A stretch of 64,000 bases of DNA from Idiomarinaceae bacterium (GCA_002685255.1 NYWU01000033.1:62001-126000); one strand, 5' to 3'. Shown: positions 1 through 10,633, counted from the first letter of the stretch. Notes: generated from the letters alone by a model not told the origin. Program-made: numbers and translations.

Positions 1-1541
1 GTGTAATGCAACCCACGACTTTCCTTACGCGCAAGCGCACTATGAACAATCAGCTCTGCTACCTGCACTAAGTTGCGCAACTCGAGCAAATTATTACTGA
101 CTTTAAAGTTACTGTAGTAGTCGTGTATCTCTTGTTGCAGTAGCTGTATGCGATGCAGCGCTCGCTCAAGACGTTTGGTGGTTCTAACAATCCCCACATA
201 GTCCCACATAAATAAACGCAATTCATGCCAGTTGTGCTGGATAACGACTTCTTCATCGGAGTCACTCACCTGGCTGTCATCCCAAGCAGGGAGGCGATCG
301 ACAATCGGTGTCTCGTGACTTTGTTGAAGAATATGCTGGGCGGCAGCACGCGCGAACACTAAACATTCGAGAAGTGAATTACTCGCCATACGATTAGCTC
401 CGTGCAGGCCGGTATACGCGACTTCTCCTACTGCATACAGTCTGGGTAAGTCAGTTTGCGCGTTGAGGTTGGTGGTAATCCCCCCACACGTATAGTGTGC
501 CGCGGGCACAACCGGTATCGGCTGCTGACTCATATCGATGCCCAAACTCAAACATTTCTCGAAAATAGTGGGGAAGTGTTGTTTTAAAAACGCCTCACTC
601 TTATGCGAAATATCAAGATACATGCAGTCGGCACCTAAGCGCTTCATTTCGTAATCGATCGCGCGCGCGACCACATCACGAGGGGCTAATTCAGCACTTT
701 CGTGGAAGCTATCCATAAAGCGACTGCCGTCCGGACGTCGCAACACCGCGCCTTCACCACGCAACGCTTCGGTTAGTAAAAAACTTTGTGCGTTTGGATG
801 ATAAAGGCAGGTTGGGTGGAATTGATTGAACTCCATGTTAGTTACACTACAACCCGCACGCCATGCCATAGCGATACCATCACCGCTAGCAATGTCAGGG
901 TTACTGGTGTATTGATACACTTTACTCGAACCACCTGTAGCGAGCACTACAAAGCGCGCTGCGGCGGTTTCTACCCGCTCAAGCTTGCGGTTCCATAAAT
1001 AGGCTCCATAGCAACCTAGTTCACGTTGCAAGCGTCGACCGGTTATAAGGTCGACGGCATTAAAGCGTTCGAGTACCTTGATATTGGGATGTGCCAATAC
1101 CTTGCCTTGCAAGGTTGTCTGAACGGCTTTGCCGGTCGCATCGGCGGCGTGCAATATACGTCGATGGCTATGACCACCCTCTTGGTTTAGGTGGTAGGTC
1201 GGAGAATCTGCTTTTGATTCAACCTGATCAAAGCCCACGCCTTCATCAATCAGCCATTGTAAGGCTTCTCTGGCGTGACGTGTGGTAAACTCAACGGTCT
1301 CGCGCTCGCACAAACCAGCGCCAGCAATGAGGGTATCTTCAACATGGCTTTCGATACTATCAGATTCATCGAAAACAGCAGCGATACCGCCTTGGGCATA
1401 ATAAGTGGAGCCTTCGGTCAGTGGTCCTTTGCTAACAATAATCACTGAATGGTGGTCTGCTAGCTGCAGGGCGGTTGTAAGACCCGCTGCACCCGAACCA
1501 ATAACAAGAACATCTGATTGATAATTTGCTGCAGGTTCCAT
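1..1541 (-). CDS. nadB: L-aspartate oxidase NadB (3' end outside window)
   Basis: NadB oxidises L-aspartate to iminoaspartate with FAD, the first step of de novo NAD synthesis in the cytoplasm. I translated this strand directly. From the ATG at 1541 it reads [20 protein letters not shown], a dinucleotide-binding FAD motif (about residues 11-24), followed by the fumarate reductase/aspartate oxidase signature [11 protein letters not shown] and later [14 protein letters not shown]. The frame is open to the window edge, where it reads KESRGLHY, a stretch close to the C-terminus of E. coli NadB. About 513 residues are present and some 20-30 are missing. An upstream ATG at 1552 is in another frame. 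The gene is divergent from rpoE, as in E. coli. Confidence 0.95.
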   Translation of the reverse strand, partial: MEPAANYQSDVLVIGSGAAGLTTALQLADHHSVIIVSKGPLTEGSTYYAQGGIAAVFDESDSIESHVEDTLIAGAGLCERETVEFTTRHAREALQWLIDEGVGFDQVESKADSPTYHLNQEGGHSHRRILHAADATGKAVQTTLQGKVLAHPNIKVLERFNAVDLITGRRLQRELGCYGAYLWNRKLERVETAAARFVVLATGGSSKVYQYTSNPDIASGDGIAMAWRAGCSVTNMEFNQFHPTCLYHPNAQSFLLTEALRGEGAVLRRPDGSRFMDSFHESAELAPRDVVARAIDYEMKRLGADCMYLDISHKSEAFLKQHFPTIFEKCLSLGIDMSQQPIPVVPAAHYTCGGITTNLNAQTDLPRLYAVGEVAYTGLHGANRMASNSLLECLVFARAAAQHILQQSHETPIVDRLPAWDDSQVSDSDEEVVIQHNWHELRLFMWDYVGIVRTTKRLERALHRIQLLQQEIHDYYSNFKVSNNLLELRNLVQVAELIVHSALARKESRGLHY

Positions 1542-1591
1542 AAAGTACTCATTAAGGATTTTGCTCGATTTTACGCAAACTGAAAATTTTT

Positions 1592-1621
1592 GCGAACTTT
1601 TTACGAGCACGGCGGTCAGAC
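1592..1621 (+). promoter_or_regulatory. Probable sigma-E promoter of rpoE
   Basis: CGAACTT (1593-1599) matches the sigma-E -35 consensus GGAACTT at six of seven positions. Sixteen bases later TCAGA (1616-1620) matches the -10 consensus TCNAA at all but one position. Its position about 60 bases upstream of rpoE fits the known autoregulation of rpoE in Enterobacteria. Transcription would start near 1626, giving a leader of about 55 bases. The assignment is by pattern only. Confidence 0.65.
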
Positions 1622-1680
1622 CTAACGAATACATGAGCCGCCAGTGCTATGTAGTGATTAGCAAGGGAGAAAAGGCTCGG

Positions 1681-2259
1681 ATGAGCGAAAAAATGACGGA
1701 CCAACAGTTGGTCGAACGTGTACAAAAAGGTGATAACCGTGCATTCGACTTGTTGGTAAAAAAATACCAACACAAAGTCATGAGCTTGATCTCCCGTTAT
1801 GTGAAGCAACAAGGTGATGTAGCAGACGTAGCGCAAGAGGCATTTATCAAAGCCTATCGTGCGCTACCCAAGTTTAGAGGCGAGAGCGCTTTCTATACTT
1901 GGCTCTATAGAATCGCAGTGAATACGGCGAAAAACCATTTGGTTTCACAAGGGCGCAAGCCGCCTGCTTCCGATGTGGATGCAGAAGATGCTGAGTATTA
2001 TGAAGGTAGCGGAGCACTAAAGGATGCCGGGAGTCCTGAGCATCAGTTGTTAACGGATGAAATTCAAACCGTTGTGTTACGTGCTATCGACGAGTTACCA
2101 GACGACCTTAAACGCGCTATCACGTTGCGCGAGATAGAAGGTTTAGGGTACGAGGAAATCGCTGTCGAAATGGACTGCCCGATTGGTACGGTACGATCGC
2201 GTATTTTTCGGGCGCGAGAAGCCATCGATAGCCAATTAAAGCCGTTGCTAGAACGGTAA
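1681..2259 (+). CDS. rpoE: RNA polymerase sigma factor RpoE (sigma-24)
   Basis: ECF-family sigma factor that directs the envelope stress regulon after release from RseA. The 192-residue product matches E. coli RpoE almost end to end: region 2 contains QEAFIKAYRAL and FRGESAFYTWLYRIAVNTAK, and region 4 contains YEEIAVEMDCPIGTVRSRIF, the helix-turn-helix that reads the -35 element. The start at 1681 is chosen because MSEKMTDQQLVERVQKGD aligns with the E. coli N-terminus and an AAGGGAG ribosome site lies about ten bases upstream. The frame is open back to 1561, but the extra 40 residues overlap the promoter. It is the first gene of rpoE-rseA-rseB-rseC, and rseA follows after 17 bases. Confidence 0.97.
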   Translation: MSEKMTDQQLVERVQKGDNRAFDLLVKKYQHKVMSLISRYVKQQGDVADVAQEAFIKAYRALPKFRGESAFYTWLYRIAVNTAKNHLVSQGRKPPASDVDAEDAEYYEGSGALKDAGSPEHQLLTDEIQTVVLRAIDELPDDLKRAITLREIEGLGYEEIAVEMDCPIGTVRSRIFRAREAIDSQLKPLLER

Positions 2260-2276
2260 TTGATAGAGGAATCTTT

Positions 2277-2951
2277 ATGTCTAAAGCCCATTTGTCCAAC
2301 GACAAGTCAGAGTCAGCGAACGATCGCCAAGAATCTTGGTCGGCGTTGTTTGATAGTGAACTCGATGCTATCGAGCAGGCAGATTTTGATGCTCAGTTGG
2401 AGGATGCAGAGCAAAGCGATAGATGGTATCGGTACAGTGTCATTAAGAGCGCTATGAAAGGCGAGCTTAATCACAACGGTCCGCTAGATATCAGTGCTGC
2501 AGTAGCTGCTGAAATCGATGCAATGCCTGCTACAAGTAATGAGGTAGATTCAGACAATGTAGTGCAAGCACACGGTAGTTCGCGCTCTGCAGCTGCTCGA
2601 AAAGCGGCGATGCGTTGGTTTAATCCGGTTGCAAAAGTTGCTGTGGCGGCGGGTGTTGCAGCAGTAGCGTTGATCACAGTGCAGACATACCAAACACCCA
2701 CCGACGCCTCGGGTGTCGAACAACCATCCATTTTGACGAATCCGTTGGGTGCGCGCCAACCTGTGAGCTTTAGCCCCAACTCGACGCCGTCTGCATCGAC
2801 AACGCAGCAAGCGCTCGAGCAATCCATGCGTCGTCAAGCGCAATCGTATATGATCGATCACCAACAGCAGTTAATGATGTTGAGTACTGAGGCGGCAAAT
2901 AGTGAGGAGCAAGCTGAGGCTGGTAAACAACAGGACCCGCAATCTCCGTAG
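2277..2951 (+). CDS. rseA: Anti-sigma-E factor RseA
   Basis: Single-pass inner-membrane anti-sigma factor. The N-terminal cytoplasmic domain (about 1-100) binds RpoE; residues SWSALFDSELD and SDRWYRYSVIKSAMKG are typical of the RseA N-terminal domain. A membrane segment runs over about residues 119-137 (VAKVAVAAGVAAVALITVQ). The periplasmic tail (about 138-224) is Q- and S-rich and includes a stretch, MRRQAQSYMIDHQQQL, of the kind that contacts RseB. In E. coli, DegS and then RseP cleave RseA to release sigma-E. Length (224) is close to the E. coli protein (216). The gene sits between rpoE and rseB, so stoichiometric co-expression is likely. Confidence 0.95.
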   Translation: MSKAHLSNDKSESANDRQESWSALFDSELDAIEQADFDAQLEDAEQSDRWYRYSVIKSAMKGELNHNGPLDISAAVAAEIDAMPATSNEVDSDNVVQAHGSSRSAAARKAAMRWFNPVAKVAVAAGVAAVALITVQTYQTPTDASGVEQPSILTNPLGARQPVSFSPNSTPSASTTQQALEQSMRRQAQSYMIDHQQQLMMLSTEAANSEEQAEAGKQQDPQSP

Positions 2952-2967
2952 TAATTAAGGAATGGCT

Positions 2968-3933
2968 ATGAAACCGGGTGTTTGGCTTGTATCACTTGCG
3001 CTGGCGTTGCTCTTGGCTTCGCCAGCGTTTGCGCAACAAGAGACTGAGCAAGTCGCGCAGAGTGATGGTGAGCGTTGGTATAATTTCATGTCAGACGCGC
3101 TGAACGAGCAGAACTTTGAGGCGTCACTCGTTTATGTGTTAGGTGATCGTATTGAACCTTACCATTGGCTGCATGCTGTTGAGGCCAGCGGTGAACAGCT
3201 CGAACTCATCGTTCAGATGAATGGGCCGGGGTTCAGAGTGCTTCGGATTGGCGATAAGGTTTCACACTTTCATCCCGCAGCGAGGGATTACTCTTTGCGC
3301 GCGCGCTCAATTAACTATCTTATTCCGCCTGCTTTCAGTCAAAAGTTTGAGCTCATTAAAGACTACTATCGTGTGGTAGCGGTAGGTGGCGCACGTGTGC
3401 TAGACAGAAAAGCACAACATATTCGGTTAATCAGTAAACATGATAACCGCTTTGGTTTTTCAGTTTGGGTCGACCGTGACTCAGGTATGCCGCTAAAAAT
3501 GATGATGATTAATGAAGAAGGTGTGCCTATCGAGCAGGTTCAGATGACTAGCTTAGCGCTACGGCAAGATCCAAGCCCGCTTCTCGAAGAGTTAAAGCGC
3601 TTGTCGATGCCACCTTTAATTCAGATGTCCACATTGAACCAGCAAATGCAGAGCAATGTGCGTCCAACGTGGCAGCCTGAGGGCTTTAAACTGGTTGAGC
3701 AAAAACATCATCAGTTGGCGGTCGATGACACGCCGGTTGACCACTATCTCTTTACTGACGGTCTGACCGAATACTCAGTGTATATTGCGCCACGAGCAGC
3801 GGAACAAGCCGGCTCAATGAGTGTGATCGGTAGCCAAAATTTGTATACTGAACCTCGCAATGATGTGATAATCACCGTAGTGGGACAAATACCCATACAA
3901 ACGGCAAAGCGGATTGTGGCAGAGGTACAGTAA
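2968..3933 (+). CDS. rseB: Sigma-E regulatory periplasmic protein RseB
   Basis: Periplasmic protein that binds the RseA tail and shields it from DegS; it senses mislocalised lipopolysaccharide or lipoprotein intermediates. A signal peptide is clear: MKPGVWLVSLALALLLASPAFA with cleavage before QQETEQ. The mature part has the MucB/RseB two-domain architecture, with the lipoprotein-carrier-like N-terminal fold (about residues 30-210) and a C-terminal domain after FKLVEQ. An in-frame ATG lies at 2962, but the AAGGA ribosome site at 2957-2961 would touch it. The spacing is right for the ATG at 2968, so I use that start (321 residues). Confidence 0.94.
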   Translation: MKPGVWLVSLALALLLASPAFAQQETEQVAQSDGERWYNFMSDALNEQNFEASLVYVLGDRIEPYHWLHAVEASGEQLELIVQMNGPGFRVLRIGDKVSHFHPAARDYSLRARSINYLIPPAFSQKFELIKDYYRVVAVGGARVLDRKAQHIRLISKHDNRFGFSVWVDRDSGMPLKMMMINEEGVPIEQVQMTSLALRQDPSPLLEELKRLSMPPLIQMSTLNQQMQSNVRPTWQPEGFKLVEQKHHQLAVDDTPVDHYLFTDGLTEYSVYIAPRAAEQAGSMSVIGSQNLYTEPRNDVIITVVGQIPIQTAKRIVAEVQ

Positions 3934-3936
3934 GGA

Positions 3937-4377
3937 ATGAAAGAGCTTGCGCAAGTGGTAGCAGTTGATGGTCAGCGAGTGACGGTCTCGACGCAACTAA
4001 AGAGTGCTTGTTCTGGTTGTGAGCAGAATAAAACCTGCGGTGCGGGTATTTTGAGTAAGGTTTTTTCAGATAGACACTCGACCTTTGTTGTCAAAACCGA
4101 ATCACCGGTAACGGTAGGGGAGTATGTTGAGTTGTCGATCCCAGAACAACAGGTGACACGCTTCGCATTGTTACTTTATGGATTGCCCGTCCTCACCCTA
4201 TTGTTGCTTGCAAGTGTGTTAACGTCCTTTACATCGATCACTGAGGGCTACACGATTTTGCTCTCATTTGCAGGCTTTGCTCTTAGCTTTGTCGCCTTGC
4301 GTTTGTGGTTCCGCCTTCGTGATGTGCGCGTAAATCAGTTGCTCGTTGTGAGTACACCCGCGCAACCTAGCCTGTGA
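3937..4377 (+). CDS. rseC: Sigma-E positive regulator RseC (SoxR-reducing protein family)
   Basis: Small inner-membrane protein of the RseC/MucC family, linked in E. coli to modulation of sigma-E and, through the Rsx complex, to reduction of SoxR. The 146-residue product has a soluble N-terminal part with the conserved cysteine cluster C25-X2-C28-X5-C34 (SACSGCEQNKTCG). Two membrane segments follow, at about residues 70-92 and 98-121, and a short positively charged tail. The start three bases after the rseB stop has AGGA directly touching the ATG. A GAGG about 11 bases upstream may be the functional ribosome site, otherwise translation may be coupled to rseB. This ends the sigma-E operon. Confidence 0.92.
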   Translation: MKELAQVVAVDGQRVTVSTQLKSACSGCEQNKTCGAGILSKVFSDRHSTFVVKTESPVTVGEYVELSIPEQQVTRFALLLYGLPVLTLLLLASVLTSFTSITEGYTILLSFAGFALSFVALRLWFRLRDVRVNQLLVVSTPAQPSL

Positions 4378-4484
4378 AAACCGATAAATATCTTTAGTCT
4401 TGCCGCTAACATCGGTATGATCAGGCCAGTTTTGAATTCGCTTCGAGCCACAGTTGCTCGCTGATTTTTTGTAGAGGTGTATCA

Positions 4485-6296
4485 ATGCCGGATAAGGCGT
4501 TTAAGCAAAGTAATATCAGAAACTTTTCTATTATTGCGCACATTGACCATGGTAAGTCGACCTTATCAGATCGACTCATCCAACATTGTGGCGGTTTAAC
4601 TGATCGTGAAATGGCGGAACAAGTGCTCGACTCGATGGACTTGGAACGTGAGCGTGGTATTGCGATAAAAGCGCAAAGTGTTACCTTGCATTACACAGCA
4701 AAAGATGGTGAAACCTATCAGTTAAACTTCATTGATACGCCAGGACACGTTGACTTCTCCTATGAAGTATCGCGCTCGTTGGCGGGGTGTGAGGGTGCTT
4801 TATTGGTGGTTGATGCCGCACAAGGTGTGGAGGCACAAACATTAGCGAATTGCTACACCGCTATAGATATGGATCTTGAGGTGGTTCCGGTACTCAATAA
4901 AATCGACTTGCCGCAAGCTGATGCTATGGGCGTTGCGCAGGAAATTGAAGATATCGTAGGTATCGAAGCAGTTGACGCAGTGCAATGTTCAGCAAAAACC
5001 GGTATCGGAATTGAAGAAGTGCTCGAGCGTATCGTTAAACAAATTCCGCCTCCCAAAGGCAATGAAGATGATGCGTTACAAGCGCTGATTATTGACTCAT
5101 GGTTTGATAACTATCAAGGCGTGGTGTCCTTGGTGCGTGTTAAAAACGGTACATTACGAGCTGGCGATAAAATGACAGTGATGTCGACAGGACAGTCTCA
5201 TCAAATTGATAAAGTCGGCTTTTTTAATCCGAAACCCCATGAAACGGGTGTGCTTCACACGGGTGAAGTTGGGTTCGTAATTGCCGGTATTAAAGATATT
5301 TTGGGTGCACCTGTTGGTGATACCTTGACCACGACGCGTAACCCGGCGAAATCTCCGGTTCCAGGCTTCAAAAAGGTGAAGCCACAGGTTTACGCCGGCA
5401 TGTTTCCGATTAGCTCTGATGACTACGAAGCCTTCCGCGATGCCTTAGGGAAACTATCGTTAAACGACGCGTCGTTATTCTATGAGCCGGAGAACTCTGC
5501 CGCGTTAGGATTTGGCTTTCGCTGTGGTTTCTTGGGTATGTTGCATATGGAAATTATCCAAGAACGGCTCGAACGTGAATACGATATCGATTTGATTACC
5601 ACCGCACCGACCGTTGTTTACGAAGTAGAAACCAAGTCGGGCGATATTGTAAAAGTTGACAACCCGGTCAACTTACCGCCGGTTAATGATATCGAGACGA
5701 TCTTTGAACCGATTGTTGAAGCGAACATTTTAGTGCCGCAGGAATTTGTCGGAAACGTCATTACCTTGTGTGTTGAGAAACGCGGTATGCAAACGGCGAT
5801 GAACTATCACGGCAAACAGGTCGCAGTGACCTACGAAATGCCGATGGCCGAAGTGGTGATGGACTTCTTTGATCGCCTTAAATCAACCAGCCGTGGTTAT
5901 GCATCATTGGATTATCACTTTAAGAAGTTCCAAGCAGCGGATATGGTGCGTGTTGATATTTTGATCAACGGTGACCGTGTTGATGCATTGGCGTTAATAG
6001 TACATCGTGATCATGCCGAATCACGGGGTCGCATGTTGGTGGATAAAATGCGCGAACTGATCCCACGTCAGCAATTTGATATCGCGATCCAGGCGACGAT
6101 CGGGACGCATGTTATTGCGCGTTCGACAGTTAAACAGTTACGTAAAAACGTCACTGCAAAATGTTATGGCGGCGATATTAGCCGTAAGAAAAAACTACTA
6201 CAGAAACAAAAAGAAGGTAAAAAACGCATGAAAAACCTCGGCAACGTCGAAGTGCCGCAGGAAGCGTTTTTAGCCGTGTTAAAAGTAGGCAAGTAG
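4485..6296 (+). CDS. lepA: Elongation factor 4 (LepA/EF4), ribosome-associated GTPase
   Basis: Translational GTPase of the LepA family, acting on the ribosome in back-translocation or initiation/assembly. The 603-residue product shows G1 AHIDHGKST (18-26), G3 DTPGHVD (84-90) and G4 NKID (138-141), then the EF-G-like domains and the LepA-specific C-terminal domain ending in [20 protein letters not shown]. Length is that of the family (E. coli 599). The start has a GAGG ribosome site eight bases upstream. A 107-base gap separates it from rseC, so it may have its own promoter, though I cannot point to a convincing one. It is followed by lepB after 33 bases, as in E. coli. Confidence 0.97.
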   Translation: MPDKAFKQSNIRNFSIIAHIDHGKSTLSDRLIQHCGGLTDREMAEQVLDSMDLERERGIAIKAQSVTLHYTAKDGETYQLNFIDTPGHVDFSYEVSRSLAGCEGALLVVDAAQGVEAQTLANCYTAIDMDLEVVPVLNKIDLPQADAMGVAQEIEDIVGIEAVDAVQCSAKTGIGIEEVLERIVKQIPPPKGNEDDALQALIIDSWFDNYQGVVSLVRVKNGTLRAGDKMTVMSTGQSHQIDKVGFFNPKPHETGVLHTGEVGFVIAGIKDILGAPVGDTLTTTRNPAKSPVPGFKKVKPQVYAGMFPISSDDYEAFRDALGKLSLNDASLFYEPENSAALGFGFRCGFLGMLHMEIIQERLEREYDIDLITTAPTVVYEVETKSGDIVKVDNPVNLPPVNDIETIFEPIVEANILVPQEFVGNVITLCVEKRGMQTAMNYHGKQVAVTYEMPMAEVVMDFFDRLKSTSRGYASLDYHFKKFQAADMVRVDILINGDRVDALALIVHRDHAESRGRMLVDKMRELIPRQQFDIAIQATIGTHVIARSTVKQLRKNVTAKCYGGDISRKKKLLQKQKEGKKRMKNLGNVEVPQEAFLAVLKVGK

Positions 6297-6329
6297 CGCT
6301 AAAGAGAAAACAATAAGGGAAACAGGCTG

Positions 6330-7187
6330 ATGGCCAACTATTTTTCGATTATCCTAACCGTGGTGACGTTAATTGCCGGTGCCTTGTGGTTATTTGATGC
6401 ACTGGTGTTAAAGAAGAAGCGGGCGGCAGGAGAGCCGCAGAATTCGGTAACTGAGTTTGGCCAATCGGTCTTTCCTATTCTCGCAATCATTTTAGTGGTG
6501 CGTACGTTTTTGTATGAGCCTTTCCAAATACCCTCCGGATCGATGATGCCCACCTTGTTGAAAGGTGACTTCATTTTGGTGGAGAAATATGCCTATGGGC
6601 TGCATGACCCGCTGTTTCAAAAAGAAATCATCGAAACGGGTAAACCCGAACGTGGCGATATTGCGGTGTTCAAATATCCCCTTGAGCCCAGTATTGATTA
6701 TATAAAGCGTATTATCGGTCTCCCTGGCGACCGTATCATTTATCGCGATAAGAGCCTCTATATTGAGCCAAAGTGCAAAGCTGACGAAAACTGCAACGCC
6801 ATTAGAGTAGAAAATGTTATGGTTGATGACGCGCCTGTGTACTATTCTGGAGGAAGCGCATTAACAACCTATGAGGCGCACATGGGATCGGTGAAACACC
6901 AGATCTTGTTGGATTCACGCGTGAGTCCGCGGGTGCCTTATTACTTTAAACAAGCAGGTACGCAGCCAACGGAATTTGTCGTGCCAGAGGGGCATTATTT
7001 TGCCATGGGCGATAACCGAGACAACTCTGAGGATAGTCGTTACTGGGGCTTTGTCCCAGAAGAGAACCTCGTTGGTAAAGCGGTATTTATGTGGATGAGT
7101 TTTGAAATGGATCGCAGTAGCGAGAGTATTTTGCCGCAATGGGTGCCTACAGGAATAAGATTTGAGCGTTTAGGGAGTATTGAGTGA
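6330..7187 (+). CDS. lepB: Signal peptidase I (leader peptidase)
   Basis: Inner-membrane serine-lysine protease that removes signal peptides from exported proteins. Two N-terminal membrane segments (about residues 5-26 and 45-62) precede the periplasmic catalytic domain. The nucleophile is Ser71 in [10 protein letters not shown], and the general base is Lys126 in [12 protein letters not shown]. The family box [17 protein letters not shown] is near the C-terminus. The 285 residues are somewhat shorter than the E. coli protein (324), mainly in the loops of domain II. The last bases overlap rnc by four (GTGA), indicating coupled translation. Confidence 0.96.
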   Translation: MANYFSIILTVVTLIAGALWLFDALVLKKKRAAGEPQNSVTEFGQSVFPILAIILVVRTFLYEPFQIPSGSMMPTLLKGDFILVEKYAYGLHDPLFQKEIIETGKPERGDIAVFKYPLEPSIDYIKRIIGLPGDRIIYRDKSLYIEPKCKADENCNAIRVENVMVDDAPVYYSGGSALTTYEAHMGSVKHQILLDSRVSPRVPYYFKQAGTQPTEFVVPEGHYFAMGDNRDNSEDSRYWGFVPEENLVGKAVFMWMSFEMDRSSESILPQWVPTGIRFERLGSIE

Positions 7188-7870
7188 GTTTACCAAAACC
7201 ACCGTTAACTCAGTTAGAACAAATAATTGGCTATCGATTTGAACGTCAAAGTTTACTAAAGCAAGCATTAACGCATCGCAGTGCGCATGCCAACCATAAT
7301 GAACGTCTGGAGTTTTTAGGCGATTCTATTCTCGGCGTAGTTATCGCCGAGGCGTTATTCAGTCGGTTTCCCAAAGTCGCAGAAGGTGACTTGAGTCGCA
7401 TGCGTGCCGCCATTGTTTGTGGACGTTCGCTCGCACGACTCGGAAAGAAAAAAGGTTTAGGTGATTACTTGTCACTTGGCCAGGGTGAATTAAAGAGCGG
7501 CGGTTATCGTCGAGAATCCATTTTAGCGGATGCCATGGAAGCCATTATCGGTGCGATTTTTCTTGATAGTGATATGGATACTGTCAAACAAGTGGTGTTG
7601 GGCTGGTTTGAAGAACAATTAGAAACTATCAAGCCAGGCGCCAGTCAAAAAGATCCGAAAACGCGTTTACAGGAGTGGCTGCAAGCTCGTCAACGACCTT
7701 TACCTGAGTATGATGTGGTGGCGACACAGGGTCAGGCGCACAATCAACAATTCACCGTGACCTGCACCATTGAAGGACTTCCAGAACCTTTATTGGGCAC
7801 CGGAACCAGTCGTAGAAAGGCTGAACAAGCAGCGGCAACCTCCGCTTTAGAACAGTTACAGGTATCTTGA
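7184..7870 (+). CDS. rnc: Ribonuclease III
   Basis: Double-strand-specific endoribonuclease that processes rRNA precursors and structured mRNAs. The N-terminal RNase III domain carries the signature ERLEFLGDS (40-48). The expected metal-binding acidic residues are visible: E40, E43, D47, and D116/E119 in LADAMEA. A double-stranded RNA-binding domain occupies about residues 154-225. Length is 228, against 226 in E. coli. The start is a GTG that overlaps the lepB stop, with TAGGGAG as ribosome site. The next gene, era, begins at the rnc stop (TGATG), giving the conserved lepB-rnc-era operon. Confidence 0.96.
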   Translation: MSLPKPPLTQLEQIIGYRFERQSLLKQALTHRSAHANHNERLEFLGDSILGVVIAEALFSRFPKVAEGDLSRMRAAIVCGRSLARLGKKKGLGDYLSLGQGELKSGGYRRESILADAMEAIIGAIFLDSDMDTVKQVVLGWFEEQLETIKPGASQKDPKTRLQEWLQARQRPLPEYDVVATQGQAHNQQFTVTCTIEGLPEPLLGTGTSRRKAEQAAATSALEQLQVS

Positions 7871-8817
7871 TGAATTTAGATGATATGCTCAACAATGCTT
7901 TCGGTGGCACTGGGCAAATTGATGAAAATAAGCAGTGTGGTTTTGTCGCCATTGTGGGTCGACCCAATGTCGGTAAATCGACCATGCTGAACCGTATACT
8001 GGGTCAAAAGGTCAGTATAACGTCGAACAAACCTCAAACGACGCGCCACCGCATTTTAGGTGTAGACACCCAGGGTGATTATCAAACGGTTTATGTTGAT
8101 ACGCCAGGCATGCACTTAGAAGAGCCGCGCGCTATAAATCGTGTAATGAACCAAACGGCATCATCTGCGCTGAAGGACGTCGACCTTATTTTATTTGTCG
8201 TCGAAAATACGCGCTGGAATGACGATGATGTCATGGTGTTGGAGAAGTTGAAAAAGACCGAAACACCGATCGTATTAGTCGTTAACAAAGTCGATCAGAT
8301 TAAAGACAAGAATAAGTTGTTGCCACACTTGCAGTGGTTAAGTCAGCAGCTCAGCGTGAAAGAAATCATTCCTGTTTCAGCTAAAACCGGTGATAACCTG
8401 GAGCCATTACGCGATATCGTTAAAGGCTTTTTACAAAGCGGTTACCACTTTTACCCAGAAGATTACGTCACTGATCGTTCTGTACGTTTCATGACGGCCG
8501 AAATCATTCGGGAGAAACTGATGCGGTTTACGGGTGAAGAGTTGCCTTACGAAACGACGGTTGAAATCGAACAGTTCGGGCAGTCTGAACGCGGGACTCA
8601 TCATATTCATGCGCTGATCTTGGTCGAGCGTGATGCGCAGAAGCGTATGGTCATCGGTGAGAAAGGCCAAAAATTAAAAACAATTGGAACCGAGGCGCGT
8701 AAGGATCTTGAACGTTTGTTGAATAACAAAGTGTTATTGAAGCTCTGGGTGAAGGTAAAGTCAGGTTGGTCAGATGACGAGCGCGCGCTAAAGAGCTTAG
8801 GCTATCGAGAGGACTAG
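7870..8817 (+). CDS. era: GTPase Era
   Basis: Essential GTPase that binds the 3' end of 16S rRNA in late 30S assembly. G1 is GRPNVGKST (30-38), G3 DTPG (77-80), G4 NKVD (139-142) and G5 SAK. The C-terminal KH RNA-binding domain includes [21 protein letters not shown] take the ATG at 7870, which overlaps the rnc stop by one base. A TTG three bases earlier is possible but unnecessary. The product has 315 residues, with an N-terminal extension of about 14 residues ([13 protein letters not shown]...) compared with the 301-residue E. coli protein. Confidence 0.96.
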   Translation: MNLDDMLNNAFGGTGQIDENKQCGFVAIVGRPNVGKSTMLNRILGQKVSITSNKPQTTRHRILGVDTQGDYQTVYVDTPGMHLEEPRAINRVMNQTASSALKDVDLILFVVENTRWNDDDVMVLEKLKKTETPIVLVVNKVDQIKDKNKLLPHLQWLSQQLSVKEIIPVSAKTGDNLEPLRDIVKGFLQSGYHFYPEDYVTDRSVRFMTAEIIREKLMRFTGEELPYETTVEIEQFGQSERGTHHIHALILVERDAQKRMVIGEKGQKLKTIGTEARKDLERLLNNKVLLKLWVKVKSGWSDDERALKSLGYRED

Positions 8818-8823
8818 CGAACG

Positions 8824-9510
8824 ATGCAACCAGCGTTTGTGTTACATCGCTGGGATTACCAAGAGACCAGCCTCCTTGTAGACTGCTTTAGTCTGGAGGA
8901 TGGTCGTGTTCGCTTGTTGGCCAAAGGTGCTAAGCGTAAAACCTCAAGTTGGAAAGGTGTGTTACAACCTTTTATTCCCCTTAAGGTGCAATGGGGTGGG
9001 CGCGGTGACTTAAAAACGCTGACTCACGCTGAGGCGATGTCCCACAACTACGAACTCCGTAGTGACTTTCTCTATAGTGGTTTTTATATCAACGAATTAT
9101 TACAGCGCGTGCTACCGCAGCACGTTGCGGTACCGAGTCTATTCGAATGCTATCCCCAACTGTTACAGCGGCTCGCTGACAAACAACCTATCGAAACAAC
9201 ATTACGTTGGTTTGAATGGCAGCTGCTGGATGAACTTGGCAGTGTATTTGAGTGGCCGCAACTGGAGCAACGCGATGAGCTCCCCGAGACACTCTACTTT
9301 CGGGGCAACAGCGGATTTAATGTGGATTATCTCGATAGCGATTGTGTCACTATCAGCCGCGATCAAGCCATTGCATTGGGACAAAGCGATTGGCTCAATG
9401 ATCCACTCACCGAATCGCAACGATACAATTTAAAACGCATTATGCGTCATGCGTTAGCGCCATTTATCGGAGATAAGCCGCTGCGCGCGCGCGCCTTGTT
9501 TAAACGTTAG
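8824..9510 (+). CDS. recO: DNA repair protein RecO
   Basis: Mediator of RecF-pathway recombination that helps load RecA onto SSB-coated single-stranded DNA. The 228-residue product begins [20 protein letters not shown], the typical RecO oligonucleotide-binding fold start, and includes [22 protein letters not shown] cut into the expected beta strands, followed by a helical C-terminal domain. It is slightly shorter than the E. coli protein (242). I do not see the four-cysteine zinc motif found in many Gram-positive RecO proteins, as expected for this group. It lies six bases after era and eight before pdxJ, in a shared operon. Confidence 0.93.
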   Translation: MQPAFVLHRWDYQETSLLVDCFSLEDGRVRLLAKGAKRKTSSWKGVLQPFIPLKVQWGGRGDLKTLTHAEAMSHNYELRSDFLYSGFYINELLQRVLPQHVAVPSLFECYPQLLQRLADKQPIETTLRWFEWQLLDELGSVFEWPQLEQRDELPETLYFRGNSGFNVDYLDSDCVTISRDQAIALGQSDWLNDPLTESQRYNLKRIMRHALAPFIGDKPLRARALFKR

Positions 9511-9518
9511 GAGAAACG

Positions 9519-10247
9519 ATGAAAAATATCCGTTTAGGTGTCAATATTGATCACGTCGCCACCGTACGTAACGCGCGTGGTGTCAGCTACCCCGATCCAG
9601 TGACTGCCGCAGCCATTGCCGAGCAAGCAGGAGCCGACGGAATTACCATACACCTGCGCGAGGATCGTCGTCACATCACCGACCGCGATGTAACACTGCT
9701 CCGCCAGACGCTTAATGTGCCTATGAACTTAGAGATGGCGTGTACCGACGAAATGATCGGTATCGCGATTGATACGCAGCCGACTTACAGTTGTTTGGTT
9801 CCAGAAAAACGCGAAGAGCTCACAACCGAGGGCGGATTGGATGTCGAGGGCCAACAACAACGTATAGCCGCAGCTGTTAAGCAGCTTGCCGATGCCGGCA
9901 TTTTAGTCTCGTTATTTATCGACCCTAACCATGCGCAAATTGATGCAGCAAAAGCGTGTGGTGCGCCTATTGTTGAACTACATACGGGTGCATACGCGGA
10001 GGCGGAAACGCATGCGCAACGTGAACACGAGTTTCAGTTATTAAAAGAAGCCGCAACTTATGCAGATAAACAGGGCTTGCAGGTCAATGTGGGTCATGGA
10101 CTGCACTATCACAATACACTTGAAATCGCGCAAATTCCGCAGGTAGTTGAGTTAAACATTGGCCACTCAATTATTGCGCGCGCTGTATTGGTGGGTCTCG
10201 ATCGCGCTGTGCGCGACATGAAAGCCATTCTTGAGCGAGCTCGCTAA
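9519..10247 (+). CDS. pdxJ: Pyridoxine 5'-phosphate synthase
   Basis: Condenses 1-deoxyxylulose 5-phosphate with 3-amino-2-oxopropyl phosphate to give pyridoxine 5'-phosphate, the last ring-closing step of vitamin B6 synthesis. The TIM-barrel protein begins with the conserved [16 protein letters not shown] and has [12 protein letters not shown] and [11 protein letters not shown] further on. Length is 242 residues (E. coli 243). A GGAG ribosome site is placed well before the ATG. It is joined to acpS by a one-base stop/start overlap (TAATG), the same arrangement as in E. coli. Confidence 0.97.
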   Translation: MKNIRLGVNIDHVATVRNARGVSYPDPVTAAAIAEQAGADGITIHLREDRRHITDRDVTLLRQTLNVPMNLEMACTDEMIGIAIDTQPTYSCLVPEKREELTTEGGLDVEGQQQRIAAAVKQLADAGILVSLFIDPNHAQIDAAKACGAPIVELHTGAYAEAETHAQREHEFQLLKEAATYADKQGLQVNVGHGLHYHNTLEIAQIPQVVELNIGHSIIARAVLVGLDRAVRDMKAILERAR

Positions 10248-10630
10248 TGGCAATATTTGGCATGGGCACTGATATGATCGCGGTTGCGCGAGTGGAGACA
10301 TCGCTGGCGCGCGGCAATGGTCTGGTAAAACGCGTATTAACCGAATATGAACAAGATATTTGGGCGCAGCACCGTGCCCCAGCAGACTATTTAGCTAAGC
10401 GATTTGCAGCAAAGGAAGCGTGTGCCAAAGCATTCGGTACGGGCATTGCGCAAGGACTTTCGTTTCAACATATGGAAGTACGTAATAATGCATTGGGCCG
10501 ACCAGAATGGGTGTTTTACCAGCAGGCTCAGCAATGGTGCGAGCGATATGGTATTGTCCACGCGCATTTAAGTATTAGTGATGATAGTGGGTTCGCTATC
10601 GCGACAGTGATTTTAGAAACGAGTAGTTAA
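10247..10630 (+). CDS. acpS: Holo-[acyl-carrier-protein] synthase
   Basis: Transfers 4'-phosphopantetheine from CoA to a serine of apo-ACP, activating fatty acid synthesis. The 127-residue product has the two AcpS signatures: GMGTDMIAVARVE near the N-terminus (metal-binding Asp) and KRFAAKEACAKAFGTG in the middle (catalytic Glu and Lys). Translation appears coupled to pdxJ through the shared TAATG. It is the last gene of the group running from recO; rlmD starts only three bases after its stop, so transcription probably continues. Confidence 0.96.
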   Translation: MAIFGMGTDMIAVARVETSLARGNGLVKRVLTEYEQDIWAQHRAPADYLAKRFAAKEACAKAFGTGIAQGLSFQHMEVRNNALGRPEWVFYQQAQQWCERYGIVHAHLSISDDSGFAIATVILETSS

Positions 10631-10633
10631 ATA

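Noticed and set aside
1561-1680. Forty-residue N-terminal extension of RpoE
   Set aside because: It would begin upstream of the sigma-E promoter, has no ribosome site, and homologues start at the position of 1681.
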